A stretch of 64,000 bases of DNA, taken from assembly GCA_022793065.1 (NCBI GenBank), contig JAAWCE010000054.1:1-64000 (forward strand), written 5' to 3'. The position numbers and the translations under genes were made by a program. The notes under the pieces were generated by a model, which was not told the origin of the DNA, did no database searches, and saw nothing but the letters and a program-made list of their open reading frames with translations. Source of the DNA: Lachnospiraceae bacterium (lineage in GTDB: Bacteria; Bacillota; Clostridia; Lachnospirales; Lachnospiraceae). This document shows positions 1-7,828 of the stretch, piece after piece; position 1 is the stretch's first letter; every line of letters begins with the position of its first letter.

Positions 1-53
1 AAATAAACTCATGAAATTAGCTCTCGTGCGCCTTCACAACCTCACCTGTCCAG
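1..53 (-). repeat. Partial copy of a palindromic repeat, cut by the window edge
   Basis: Bases 1-53 are identical to bases 176-228, so two units lie in direct tandem with a period of 175 bp. The unit continues past the left edge. An inverted pair, TCCAGCTAA (49-57) and TTAGCTGGA (86-94), joins this copy to the next one. No open frame fits it. It looks like a small non-coding palindromic element (REP- or MITE-like); the family is not one I can name. Confidence 0.8.
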
Positions 54-94
54 CTAAACATTTTTAGTAAATGGCTTAACATTTCTTAGCTGGA

Positions 95-228
95 CTATTT
101 TATAAGTCGCTGCGCGACGGCACTAAAGTGTGAGTTTTTTTCGGCGCACACACAGGAGAGACAAATTTCATTCGTAAATAAACTCATGAAATTAGCTCTC
201 GTGCGCCTTCACAACCTCACCTGTCCAG
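95..228 (-). repeat. Palindromic repeat element, minus-oriented copy
   Basis: Read on the minus strand, this matches the plus-oriented copy at 1673-1804 nearly base for base over about 130 bp. Each unit holds a long imperfect hairpin (arms GGCGCAC and GTGCGCC around a GAGAG..AATTTCA inner stem) and a second small hairpin built on GTCGC-GCA-GCGAC. The element overlaps the last 12 bases of the membrane-protein gene at 217-969 and supplies its stop codon. It could act as a terminator-like RNA structure or as a mobile MITE. No target-site duplication is evident. Confidence 0.85.
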
Positions 229-969
229 AAGCATCGGATCGGTTTTTTTTGAAATATGGCCGATGTAGATAAAAAAAGCAATCATACTGCAAGTTACAAT
301 GGCTGTTTGTACGGCAAACGGAATATGATGAAATAAATGGTAGGATATGTTATCTTCCGTCAGCAATATTCCGGAGCAGATAAGAATCCATATCATAAGC
401 AGAATCCGCAGATGACCGTGGCTTCCCAGCTTGTAATATAAGTACAAAGAAAGCAGTGCAAAGAGGAACATGCTGCTGATTCCCATAGTGCCTATTGTCA
501 TGAATTCTCCGGCAGAAAAATTCTTTGCCGCCGGATGGCGCTGCAGTCCCCACAGAAGCATAATGTCAGAAAGTACGGCCGCCATACTGGTATAGAGCAT
601 GCGGAGGCTGATTATGCGGAGGAAGGAATAGCGCAGGGTTTTCTTTAATTCGATGATATAGGTTTGTTCTTCCATGTAAAAGGCAGCAAAGGAAAAGACC
701 AGATACAGCAATGGGCAGCAAAGTAAGGAGAAAAACAGTTGATATTTTGCTTGTTTCCAGGCTAGAAAACAGACCATGGATACCAAAAGATAAACCATAC
801 CTGTGATAAACCAAGCGGAGCCGCAATGATAAAAAATAGTAGGAAGACCGGGCTCCCAGTAAATTTTACGGATTTTTTCACAAAAAGACATGGGTTTTGG
901 CAGCGAATTGTCCAGAATCTGCTTACATTGAATCTGAATTTCTTCTTGAGAAGGGTAGTCAATCTTCAT
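217..969 (-). CDS. Polytopic membrane protein downstream of an ECF sigma factor
   Basis: The protein has 250 residues. A soluble N-terminus of about 45 residues is followed by roughly six hydrophobic segments in paired hairpins, and it ends in a short charged tail. No enzymatic motif is visible and I do not recognise the family. The start codon lies 11 bases inside the upstream sigma-factor gene, so the two are translationally coupled. Membrane proteins placed this way often control the sigma factor, either as an anti-sigma factor or as part of a sensing complex; that role is inference here. The last residues (LLDR) and the stop codon come from the repeat element at 95-228, which suggests the original C-terminus was replaced or trimmed when the repeat arrived. 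Confidence 0.75.
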   Translation of the reverse strand: MKIDYPSQEEIQIQCKQILDNSLPKPMSFCEKIRKIYWEPGLPTIFYHCGSAWFITGMVYLLVSMVCFLAWKQAKYQLFFSLLCCPLLYLVFSFAAFYMEEQTYIIELKKTLRYSFLRIISLRMLYTSMAAVLSDIMLLWGLQRHPAAKNFSAGEFMTIGTMGISSMFLFALLSLYLYYKLGSHGHLRILLMIWILICSGILLTEDNISYHLFHHIPFAVQTAIVTCSMIAFFIYIGHISKKTDPMLLDR

Positions 970-1525
970 TTGGTAATACCTCCTTTTTTATTTTTCTTAT
1001 TATGTTGTAATATCTGGTTTTTACCGTATTTTCCGACAAATTCATCTGGTCTGCTATCTGGCGAAAGGTCTGTTCCAGGAAGCATTTTCTTCGGAAAATT
1101 TCTATCCAGTCGGCGTCAAATCCTATGACAATTTCCATCACATGCCGTATGGTTTCCCGGTTTGAGATGAATTCCAGCAAAGTGTCTTCCAGCGGTTCGC
1201 TGCAGGATTCCAAATCTAAAGGAAGAAGCATGGTTTCTGACTGGGCTATTTTGTGTGCCCGACTTCTGTAATAATCTGTGATTTTATTGGAGGCAATGTG
1301 ATAAGCCCATGTACGAAATTTAGCTTTTCGTTCATCAAAAGAATTTATGCCCTGTAAAATGGTGATAAAAATATCCTGTGTCAGATCCATTGCCAGTTCC
1401 TTATCCCCAGATTGCCTATAAGTATAGGCATAGATTTCTTTGTAATATCTGCAAAGCAGTTCATCCGCGGCATCCCGACTGTGATTTCGGCGGATTTTCC
1501 TGATTAATTGTTCGTCGGAAGACAA
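959..1525 (-). CDS. ECF-type RNA polymerase sigma factor
   Basis: The protein has 188 residues, a normal length for an extracytoplasmic-function sigma-70 factor. Region 2 is clear: a DLTQDIF motif near residue 48, then the FRTWAYHIASNKITDYYRSR stretch that binds the -10 element. Region 4 follows near residue 145 with a helix-turn-helix around FRQIADQMNLSENTVKTR. Translation probably starts at TTG, because AGAGGTGA sits six bases upstream of it. The gene is coupled by overlap to a membrane protein that may sense the signal or hold the sigma factor. Inverted copies of one repeat lie on both sides of this two-gene unit. The target regulon cannot be deduced from the window. Confidence 0.9.
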   Translation of the reverse strand: MSSDEQLIRKIRRNHSRDAADELLCRYYKEIYAYTYRQSGDKELAMDLTQDIFITILQGINSFDERKAKFRTWAYHIASNKITDYYRSRAHKIAQSETMLLPLDLESCSEPLEDTLLEFISNRETIRHVMEIVIGFDADWIEIFRRKCFLEQTFRQIADQMNLSENTVKTRYYNIIRKIKKEVLPNED

Positions 1526-1593
1526 CCAATATCACCTCTTTTCAAAATCATGAAGTATTCTTTACGCTTTACTATAGTATATACGAAATTTCT

Positions 1594-1622
1594 TTGGAAA
1601 AAGTTTTAGGATGTGATATAAT
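1594..1622 (+). promoter_or_regulatory. Sigma-A-type promoter for the DUF2194 gene
   Basis: TTGGAA, a 17-base spacer and a perfect TATAAT lie upstream of the gene at 1818. The implied transcript starts near 1630 and carries a leader of about 190 bases that contains the entire repeat element at 1673-1804, including its hairpins. Confidence 0.6.
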
Positions 1623-1672
1623 CTTTTCATGAGAATTATGGAAATGTCAATCCATTGATTAAAAATGATAAG

Positions 1673-1804
1673 CTGGACAGGTGAGGTTGTGAAGGCGCAC
1701 GAGAGCAAATTTCATGAGATGACTTAGGAATGAAATTTGTCTCTCCAGTGTGTGCGCCGAAAGAACCGCACCCTTTAGTGCAGTCGCGCAGCGACTTAAA
1801 ATAG
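1673..1804 (+). repeat. Palindromic repeat element, plus-oriented copy
   Basis: This copy is inverted relative to those at 1-53 and 95-228. The outer stem pairs GGCGCAC (1694-1700) with GTGCGCC (1752-1758). The inner stem pairs GAGAGCAAATTTCA (1701-1714) with TGAAATTTGTCTCTC (1731-1745). A second hairpin is GTCGC-GCA-GCGAC at 1783-1795. The element ends 13 bases before the DUF2194 start codon, so it forms most of that gene's 5' leader and could affect its expression. Confidence 0.85.
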
Positions 1805-1817
1805 GAGAATAAGGTCC

Positions 1818-3722
1818 ATGGTGTCCCGAAGAAATTTTTTTAGTATTGTTGTAATGATGGCAGTACTTTTATTTATGTTTCAGTTTTCACAAGTGATTAA
1901 GGAAAATGAAAGTGATTATCATATCAATGTGTATGCGATGGAAGAAATCGTACCCAACACCCCCATATGGAGGGCTGAAAGTCAGGAAGGCAATGCGCCC
2001 GGACACAGGGAACAGGACGGCATGGGAGGCGAAGTGCAATTTGCGGCGTCCGACGGAGCGTATGCGGCTTTTTTTGGCAGCAAAAAGGGGAAAGTGTATC
2101 CTGTGGTGGAGCAATGGTGCGTTTATAACAAACAAGGATTGGTGGTATATCATGAACCTGGAGATTATACCACAGAGAGGGATAACTTGCCAGAGGTATT
2201 TCTTGTGGACACCACAAGTATTAATCTTTTAGAGCATGTTGCTTTTTTTTCGGAGTTGACGGAACTAGGGATTCCGCTGGTGTTCTGTAATCTTCCTCAG
2301 GGGGCGGAAGTGCGAAAGAGTGAGGATTTGTGTGCGTTGTTAGGCATTGGAGAAGTGGTATCCGAGCAGATAGAAGTGGAAGGTATACATCTTTTCTCCG
2401 GTTTTTTGCTGGGGGGAGGGATAAAATATGTGGCTGTCAGGGAGGAAGAAAAAAAGAATCAGGATATGAATCTGCAAATTCCGTGGTATATGACCAAAGG
2501 AGGTACAAAAACCTATATGGTGGGTATTTTGGACGAGCTTTTGGAGGAGGAAGAAGCCAAAAACGAGTATTTTCCTCCCTTGATTTGGCGCAATAGTTTT
2601 GGAAACGCAAAGGTATTTGTGGTAAACGGCGAATATCTTTCGGATATGACAGGGGTGGGCATTTTAGATGCTATGATGTATGAAGCTGCTTCCTATGTGA
2701 TTTATCCGATTATCAATGCGCAGAATGTTCTGGTAACCAACTACCCGGAATTCGCAGGGGAAAATGATGAGATTATGATGGAACTGTACAGTAGGAAAAT
2801 GGAGGCGGTACAGAGGGATATCTTCTGGCCGGATTTGGCTGCATTGATAGAGAGGAATCAATTGAAACTGACTTGTCTGTTTGCGCCTCAGTATGAATAT
2901 TTGGATGAAACAGAACCTTCGGGGGAGACAGTACCGTTTTATCTGCAGCAGTTAAAAGAAACCGGAGCGGAGGCGGGGATGTCCCTTACTTATGGAGAGG
3001 GGATTTCATTGCAGGACAAGCTTTCAAGAGACCAGCAGTTTTACGCTTCCCAGGAGAATCCCTATCAGTACGCCGCAGCGTTTGCGGAACAGGAGGATAT
3101 TGAACAAATGGGGGGGGTATTGACAAAAGGAGCGTTATTGAAAGATATCAGGACCTTGGCAAGCGATTTTCCTGTAAGTCAGCCTGTGATATCCTGGTAT
3201 GAAAGCGGCATGGATGGGGCAGAAAATTACGGGATTACGCTGCAGAATGTAACCAGTGACGTGAAAACACATACTTTTTCCAATGACTTGTTTGTGAGAA
3301 GTATGGAGACGGCTTTGGGGTATTCTAATGTGAGAATTGATATGCATGATGTCCTTTGGCCTCAGTCGGAAGCGGATCAATGGGAAAAGATGTATGACAG
3401 CATGTCCAGTAACCTGAATACTTATTGGAAGGCGTTTTCTTCTTTTGACCAAACTACATTGACGGAAAGCGATGGGAGAGTTCGGGCATTTCTGAATCTG
3501 GATTACAGGGACAGGAGAGAAGAGGATTGTATTTACCTGGAAACTTTTGGAGCGGCGGAAAGTTGGTTTCTTTTGCGCATCCATGGAGAAGAAATCGCAT
3601 CCATAACCGGCGCGGCGTATCGGAAAATAGAAGAGGGAACCTATTTACTCCATGTGACGGAAGGAGCGGCGGAGATTGGACTGCGCAGGAATCGTGGACT
3701 TTTGGAATATACGTATCCTTAA
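1818..3722 (+). CDS. DUF2194-type membrane-anchored protein
   Basis: The protein has 634 residues. A basic N-terminus and one hydrophobic segment (about residues 7-27) anchor it, with the rest probably outside the membrane. Residues near 125-165 look like a Rossmann-type alpha/beta segment (VFLVDTTSI, then GIPLVFCNLP). The central part contains LTCLFAPQYEYLD, reminiscent of a divergent polysaccharide-deacetylase-like fold. I assign it to DUF2194 from overall architecture, a family I associate with exopolysaccharide loci in Clostridia; the catalytic role is unknown. Its leader is occupied by a repeat element. It converges on the DUF4832 gene with only 12 bases between the stop codons and no obvious terminator. 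Confidence 0.6.
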   Translation: MVSRRNFFSIVVMMAVLLFMFQFSQVIKENESDYHINVYAMEEIVPNTPIWRAESQEGNAPGHREQDGMGGEVQFAASDGAYAAFFGSKKGKVYPVVEQWCVYNKQGLVVYHEPGDYTTERDNLPEVFLVDTTSINLLEHVAFFSELTELGIPLVFCNLPQGAEVRKSEDLCALLGIGEVVSEQIEVEGIHLFSGFLLGGGIKYVAVREEEKKNQDMNLQIPWYMTKGGTKTYMVGILDELLEEEEAKNEYFPPLIWRNSFGNAKVFVVNGEYLSDMTGVGILDAMMYEAASYVIYPIINAQNVLVTNYPEFAGENDEIMMELYSRKMEAVQRDIFWPDLAALIERNQLKLTCLFAPQYEYLDETEPSGETVPFYLQQLKETGAEAGMSLTYGEGISLQDKLSRDQQFYASQENPYQYAAAFAEQEDIEQMGGVLTKGALLKDIRTLASDFPVSQPVISWYESGMDGAENYGITLQNVTSDVKTHTFSNDLFVRSMETALGYSNVRIDMHDVLWPQSEADQWEKMYDSMSSNLNTYWKAFSSFDQTTLTESDGRVRAFLNLDYRDRREEDCIYLETFGAAESWFLLRIHGEEIASITGAAYRKIEEGTYLLHVTEGAAEIGLRRNRGLLEYTYP

Positions 3723-3734
3723 GAAAATCAATTC

Positions 3735-5219
3735 TCAGTCAAAGAACAGAGTGGGAAGTGATTTTATGAATGTTTCCCAGGCGGCGCCTTGAGAGGTGGG
3801 AAGGATATGGAGAGTGCCCAGGGGCGTCATTCCGTTTTCTTCCGCAGTATCGTTTGCAAACAAAACGGCACGTCCGGTATAAGGGTCTGTGAGGCCAAAA
3901 AATATCTCATACTTCCCCTCCTGCAGCGCGCGGATATCCAGAAGATAAGTAAAAACGGCGCTGCTGTCTGCCTTTAGGGTCCGTACATCCATTTCTACAG
4001 GAATGGTAATTCTTACATCGGTGTCGGTATTGCGTAAGGTAACTGCTGCGTCAAATTTGCGATAGGAAGGTGCAAATCCGTTGTTTTGTATAGCAAAGGT
4101 CAGAACTGCTTTGTCACTTTTGAAGGGGTCAAAAGTGAGGTCGGAATTGGTGATGACATAACGGTATCCTAAATGGGCTTCAATATAGTCAAGACCGTTC
4201 ATTCCCCCAAAACAGTCCTTTCCCGTGTAGACGGAGGCTTCCCATTTTTCCAATACTTCTATTTGGTGATCACGGTTTAAATAAGATACGTGCATTCTTT
4301 TTAAATCTTTGATGCTATTGTCAAAATCGTTATAGGGATTGTCTATGACAACTTCTCCTCCGTTTGGCACGTATTGGCAGAGAGAATCCTGGAAGGCAAT
4401 TTCTTCTTCTCTGGTGCCTTTTTCTTCCGGCGCAGTGCTGGCGGCAAAAGAAGTATCATCATAGGTTCCCAAATCATATACGGAGCCCAACATACCATCG
4501 TTATAAAGGCCCAGTCTGGATGCCAGCGACCCGTTGAAGGCGGTATGGGAAGTAATGGGCGTTTTACTCTGTGTCACACCCCGCAGGTGGGAGGGTGTGC
4601 GGACGGCCAGGAAAACGGAAGGGTCAATGACTTCGGATAAATGTGTCATCAGGAAGCGGTTGTGTTCATGGGAACCAAAACGTGTCTGGGTCATTTCACC
4701 GTTGTTTCCGGTAAAAGTACTTTGGAGGATAAACACACAATCGGCGTAAGTGTTTACAATATCTGCCACCTGGTCCATATGCGTTACGATTTGGGAAAGG
4801 GATGTAGGTTCTGTTTCCAGGGCCTTGCCATCCCAATCATACAGGAAACGAAGTATGACCTGTTTTCTGGAGGCGTGGATTTGGGAGAGTATAAGATCCA
4901 ATTGTTGCAGAGCATTTTGACTTAGGTTGGAATCAGCATAATTTTTCAGATTGATTTGCACCATCATAAGCTGGCGGTTGTCTGCATTGATAAGCTGTCT
5001 GCATCGTGCGGACATGGTTTCAGGGTCCTCTTCCGATAAAAGAAAACCGCCCATATGAAAAAAACCTCGAAACGGGTTGTCTAATATGGCGCTGCTTTCC
5101 GCAAAAGAGGCCGGGGCATAAGATATGGGCTGAAAACGAGAATACAAAACAAAAAGGGACCCAGCCGCAAACAGGGCAATATGGAATAAGATGGCAAACA
5201 GGTGTAAGAGTTTCTTCAT
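3735..5219 (-). CDS. DUF4874/DUF4832 domain protein, exported
   Basis: The protein has 494 residues from the ATG at 5219. An earlier in-frame start at 5273 exists, but only the inner ATG has a good ribosome binding site (AGGAAGGGA, five bases away) and it begins directly with a signal/anchor sequence (MKKLLHLFAILF..). The mature part opens with NPFRGFFHMGGF, typical of DUF4874, followed by a TIM-barrel-like region (VILRFLYDWDG, then FILQSTFTG). The C-terminal third is a beta-rich DUF4832 region. Such proteins are thought to act on extracellular polysaccharide; substrate and activity are not established. It is convergent with the DUF2194 gene, which fits a shared envelope role, but no other exopolysaccharide gene is nearby. 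Confidence 0.65.
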   Translation of the reverse strand: MKKLLHLFAILFHIALFAAGSLFVLYSRFQPISYAPASFAESSAILDNPFRGFFHMGGFLLSEEDPETMSARCRQLINADNRQLMMVQINLKNYADSNLSQNALQQLDLILSQIHASRKQVILRFLYDWDGKALETEPTSLSQIVTHMDQVADIVNTYADCVFILQSTFTGNNGEMTQTRFGSHEHNRFLMTHLSEVIDPSVFLAVRTPSHLRGVTQSKTPITSHTAFNGSLASRLGLYNDGMLGSVYDLGTYDDTSFAASTAPEEKGTREEEIAFQDSLCQYVPNGGEVVIDNPYNDFDNSIKDLKRMHVSYLNRDHQIEVLEKWEASVYTGKDCFGGMNGLDYIEAHLGYRYVITNSDLTFDPFKSDKAVLTFAIQNNGFAPSYRKFDAAVTLRNTDTDVRITIPVEMDVRTLKADSSAVFTYLLDIRALQEGKYEIFFGLTDPYTGRAVLFANDTAEENGMTPLGTLHILPTSQGAAWETFIKSLPTLFFD

Positions 5220-5429
5220 GACAGTCCCTTCCTGATAGTAAGTGATAGGATAAAAGTAATCATAGTATATCATTTAAAGGTGAAAAAAGCCAGAGGGAAT
5301 CTGGGAAGGTCATAAGAATTCAAGGGTTCTGCTTAGGGCTGAACAACGATGTAATCCTGATATGTTTTTGTTTTAGAAAAATTTTAGAAATCTGCAAATG
5401 CCCATATTTCAGGCATTTCAAGCATATTA

Positions 5430-5456
5430 TTAGCACTCAGACGAAATGAGTGCTAA
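5430..5456 (+). promoter_or_regulatory. CIRCE operator, HrcA-binding site
   Basis: TTAGCACTC, nine bases, then GAGTGCTAA: a perfect match to the CIRCE consensus inverted repeat. HrcA represses heat-shock genes through this site. Here it stands alone in front of htpG. Confidence 0.97.
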
Positions 5457-5463
5457 TTTGGCC

Positions 5464-5492
5464 TTGACTTTTATTGCCGATGGTTTTAAACT
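5464..5492 (+). promoter_or_regulatory. htpG: Candidate htpG promoter
   Basis: TTGACT, a 17-base spacer and TAAACT lie eight bases downstream of the CIRCE element. CIRCE more often overlaps the start site, so an additional promoter upstream (a TATTAT at 5425-5430 abuts the operator) is possible. Confidence 0.5.
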
Positions 5493-5579
5493 TGATTTCA
5501 GAAGACAGGCCGGCCAGACTTGTTATCGGCCGGAATGTGAGTGTTAGAAACAAATTTATGAAGAAAGGGATGTTGTAAA

Positions 5580-7706
5580 ATGGGAGATTCCAACACAGTA
5601 AAAAACGGCAATTTGTCAATCAATAGTGAGAACATTTTTCCGATTATCAAAAAGTGGCTCTATTCAGATCATGATATCTTTTACAGGGAGCTGATTTCTA
5701 ATGGCTGTGATGCGGTGACCAAACTGAAGAAACTGGATATGATGGGGGAATATACCCTTCCGGACGGGTATAAGGCACGGGTTGATGTAATTGTCAATCC
5801 GGAAGAGAAGACTTTGACCGTGGTTGATAACGGTTTGGGCATGACGGCGGATGAGGTAGAGGAATATATTAACCAGATTGCTTTTTCAGGCGCAACTGAT
5901 TTTATAGAGAAATATAAGGATAAGAGTAATGCGGACCAAATCATCGGGCATTTTGGTTTGGGATTTTATTCTGCGTTTATGGTGGCGGATGAAGTGCATA
6001 TTGATACGCTTTCTTATAAAGAGGGCGCAAAGGCTGTTCACTGGGAATGTGACGGCGGCACGGAGTATACCATGGGGGAAGGGGATAGGACCCAGGTGGG
6101 TACGACCATCACGTTGTTCCTCAATGAAGATTGTCTGGAGTTCTGCAATGAGTACAAAGCCCGTGAAGTGGTAAAGAAATATTGTTCATTTATGCCCACC
6201 GAGATTTATCTGACCAAAGCGAATACCCAGGAGACACAGATAATCAAAGCGGATGAAAAGTTACCGGATGATGTGGTGCTGGAAGAAATTCATCCGGAGA
6301 AAAAAGAAGTATCGGAGCAAGAGGAAGGCTCGCCGGAAGATAGCGTGAAGGATGACAGCGATGCCGTGGAAAAACTGAAAATCAAAAAGCGTCCGGAACT
6401 TTTGAACGAAACCACGCCTTTGTGGACAAAGCATGCCAACGACTGCACAAAAGAGGAATACCTGGAATTTTATCGCAAAGTATTCCATGATTATAAAGAG
6501 CCTTTGTTCTGGATTCATTTAAATATGGACTATCCTTTTAACTTAAAGGGAATTTTATATTTCCCTAAGATTAATATGGAGTATGAATCTATTGAGGGAA
6601 CTATTAAGCTGTATAATAACCAAGTGTTTATTGCGGATAATATTAAGGAAGTGATTCCCGAATTCCTTTTGCTGCTGAAAGGTGTTATCGATTGCCCGGA
6701 TTTGCCGTTGAATGTGTCCAGAAGCGCATTGCAAAACGACGGTTTTGTGAAGAAGATTTCAGAATTTATATCCAAGAAGGTTGCGGATAAATTGTCCGGT
6801 ATGTGCAAGACAGATAAGGAAGAGTATGATAAATATTGGGATGATATCAGTCCGTTTATTAAATTTGGTTGTCTTAAGGATGATAAATTCTGTGACAGGA
6901 TGAATGATTATATTCTGTTTAAGAATCTGGATAGTAAATATTTGACATTGCCGGAATGTCTGGAAATTAAGCCGGCAAGCGAGGAGGACAAGGAGGTTTC
7001 TGCAGACAGCGCTGTGGACGAAAATGGTCAGAAGGTGGAAGCTGAGGTGGTAACCGACGATGACCAGGCGGAGGAAGCAGAAGAGAAGAAAGACAAGATT
7101 ATTTACTATGTCACCGATGAGAAACAGCAGGGACAATATATTAAGATGTTCAAGGATGCGGGAATGGATGCGGTGATTCTGACCCATCCCATTGATCAGA
7201 CTTTTGTACAGCAGCTTGAATCCAAGAACGAGGGTGTGCGGTTCCAACGCATTGACGCAGATATGACGGATGCAATGAAGGCGGAGACCAGCGAAGAAGT
7301 GGAGAAAGAGTTGGAGGCACAGGCGGAAAGTCTGGGCAAGCTTGTGAAGAAGGCATTGAACAATGACAAGCTGACCGTAAAGGTGGAAAAACTCAAAGAT
7401 GAGAAGATTTCTTCTGTACTGACAGTATCCGAGGAAACAAGGCGTATGCAGGATATGATGAGAATGTATTCCATGCCCGGAATGGATATGGGCGGTTTTG
7501 GAGGCGGCGAGGGAGAGACATTGATTCTCAACGCCAACAATGGATTGGTTCAGTATGTGACGGATCATCAGGAAGGCGAAACTGTGGAAATGATTTGCGA
7601 ACAGCTTTATGATTTGGCCAAGATTCAACAGGCGCCGCTTTCTCCGGAGGCTATGACCAAATTTATTGCCAGAAGTAATGAAATCATGATGATGATGACA
7701 AAATAA
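5580..7706 (+). CDS. htpG: HtpG, bacterial Hsp90 chaperone
   Basis: This is an ATP-dependent dimeric cytosolic chaperone of 708 residues, about 80 longer than E. coli HtpG. The GHKL ATPase domain is intact: ELISNGCDAVTKL (helix with the catalytic Glu), DNGLGM, and GHFGLGFYSAFMVAD. The middle domain carries NVSRSALQND. The extra length lies in two charged insertions, about residues 238-275 (between the N and middle domains) and about 464-506 (rich in Glu/Asp before the C-terminal domain). The protein ends in MMMMTK, as expected for bacteria, without MEEVD. A GAAAGGGA ribosome binding site precedes the ATG. A single-gene unit: CIRCE operator upstream, strong terminator downstream, with no hrcA, grpE or dnaK nearby. 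Confidence 0.97.
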   Translation: MGDSNTVKNGNLSINSENIFPIIKKWLYSDHDIFYRELISNGCDAVTKLKKLDMMGEYTLPDGYKARVDVIVNPEEKTLTVVDNGLGMTADEVEEYINQIAFSGATDFIEKYKDKSNADQIIGHFGLGFYSAFMVADEVHIDTLSYKEGAKAVHWECDGGTEYTMGEGDRTQVGTTITLFLNEDCLEFCNEYKAREVVKKYCSFMPTEIYLTKANTQETQIIKADEKLPDDVVLEEIHPEKKEVSEQEEGSPEDSVKDDSDAVEKLKIKKRPELLNETTPLWTKHANDCTKEEYLEFYRKVFHDYKEPLFWIHLNMDYPFNLKGILYFPKINMEYESIEGTIKLYNNQVFIADNIKEVIPEFLLLLKGVIDCPDLPLNVSRSALQNDGFVKKISEFISKKVADKLSGMCKTDKEEYDKYWDDISPFIKFGCLKDDKFCDRMNDYILFKNLDSKYLTLPECLEIKPASEEDKEVSADSAVDENGQKVEAEVVTDDDQAEEAEEKKDKIIYYVTDEKQQGQYIKMFKDAGMDAVILTHPIDQTFVQQLESKNEGVRFQRIDADMTDAMKAETSEEVEKELEAQAESLGKLVKKALNNDKLTVKVEKLKDEKISSVLTVSEETRRMQDMMRMYSMPGMDMGGFGGGEGETLILNANNGLVQYVTDHQEGETVEMICEQLYDLAKIQQAPLSPEAMTKFIARSNEIMMMMTK

Positions 7707-7721
7707 GATTGTACTGGAAAA

Positions 7722-7744
7722 AGGTGTCGTTGCGACACCTTTTT
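7722..7744 (+). terminator. Intrinsic terminator of htpG
   Basis: AGGTGTCG-TTG-CGACACCT forms an 8-bp stem followed by TTTT. An A-run precedes the stem, so it could also work on the minus strand for the downstream convergent gene. Confidence 0.9.
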
Positions 7745-7828
7745 CGCATAGAGAAGAAGGACGAAAACTTTGAATGTTCTGGGAACTTATTGGGCTGAAG
7801 TATTATATCTGATATCGGAAGACGGATT

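Larger units (their letters stand above)
5220..5579. other. Regulatory region between the DUF4832 gene and htpG
   Basis: No gene is seen in this 360-base gap. It contains, in order: an inverted repeat AAATGCC-N9-GGCATTT (5396-5418), the CIRCE operator (5430-5456), a candidate promoter (5464-5492), and a GC-rich leader hairpin CCGGCC/GGCCGG (5510-5515 and 5528-5533) ahead of the htpG ribosome binding site. Confidence 0.7.

Noticed and set aside
1..228. Tandem repeats at the left edge as a CRISPR array
   Set aside because: The units are about 175 bp apart, hold internal palindromes and have an inverted copy at 1673-1804; there are no short spacers and no cas genes.
6759..7628. Long antisense open frame opposite htpG
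   Set aside because: It mirrors the coding bias of htpG, has no ribosome binding site, and its composition is that expected of the reverse complement.
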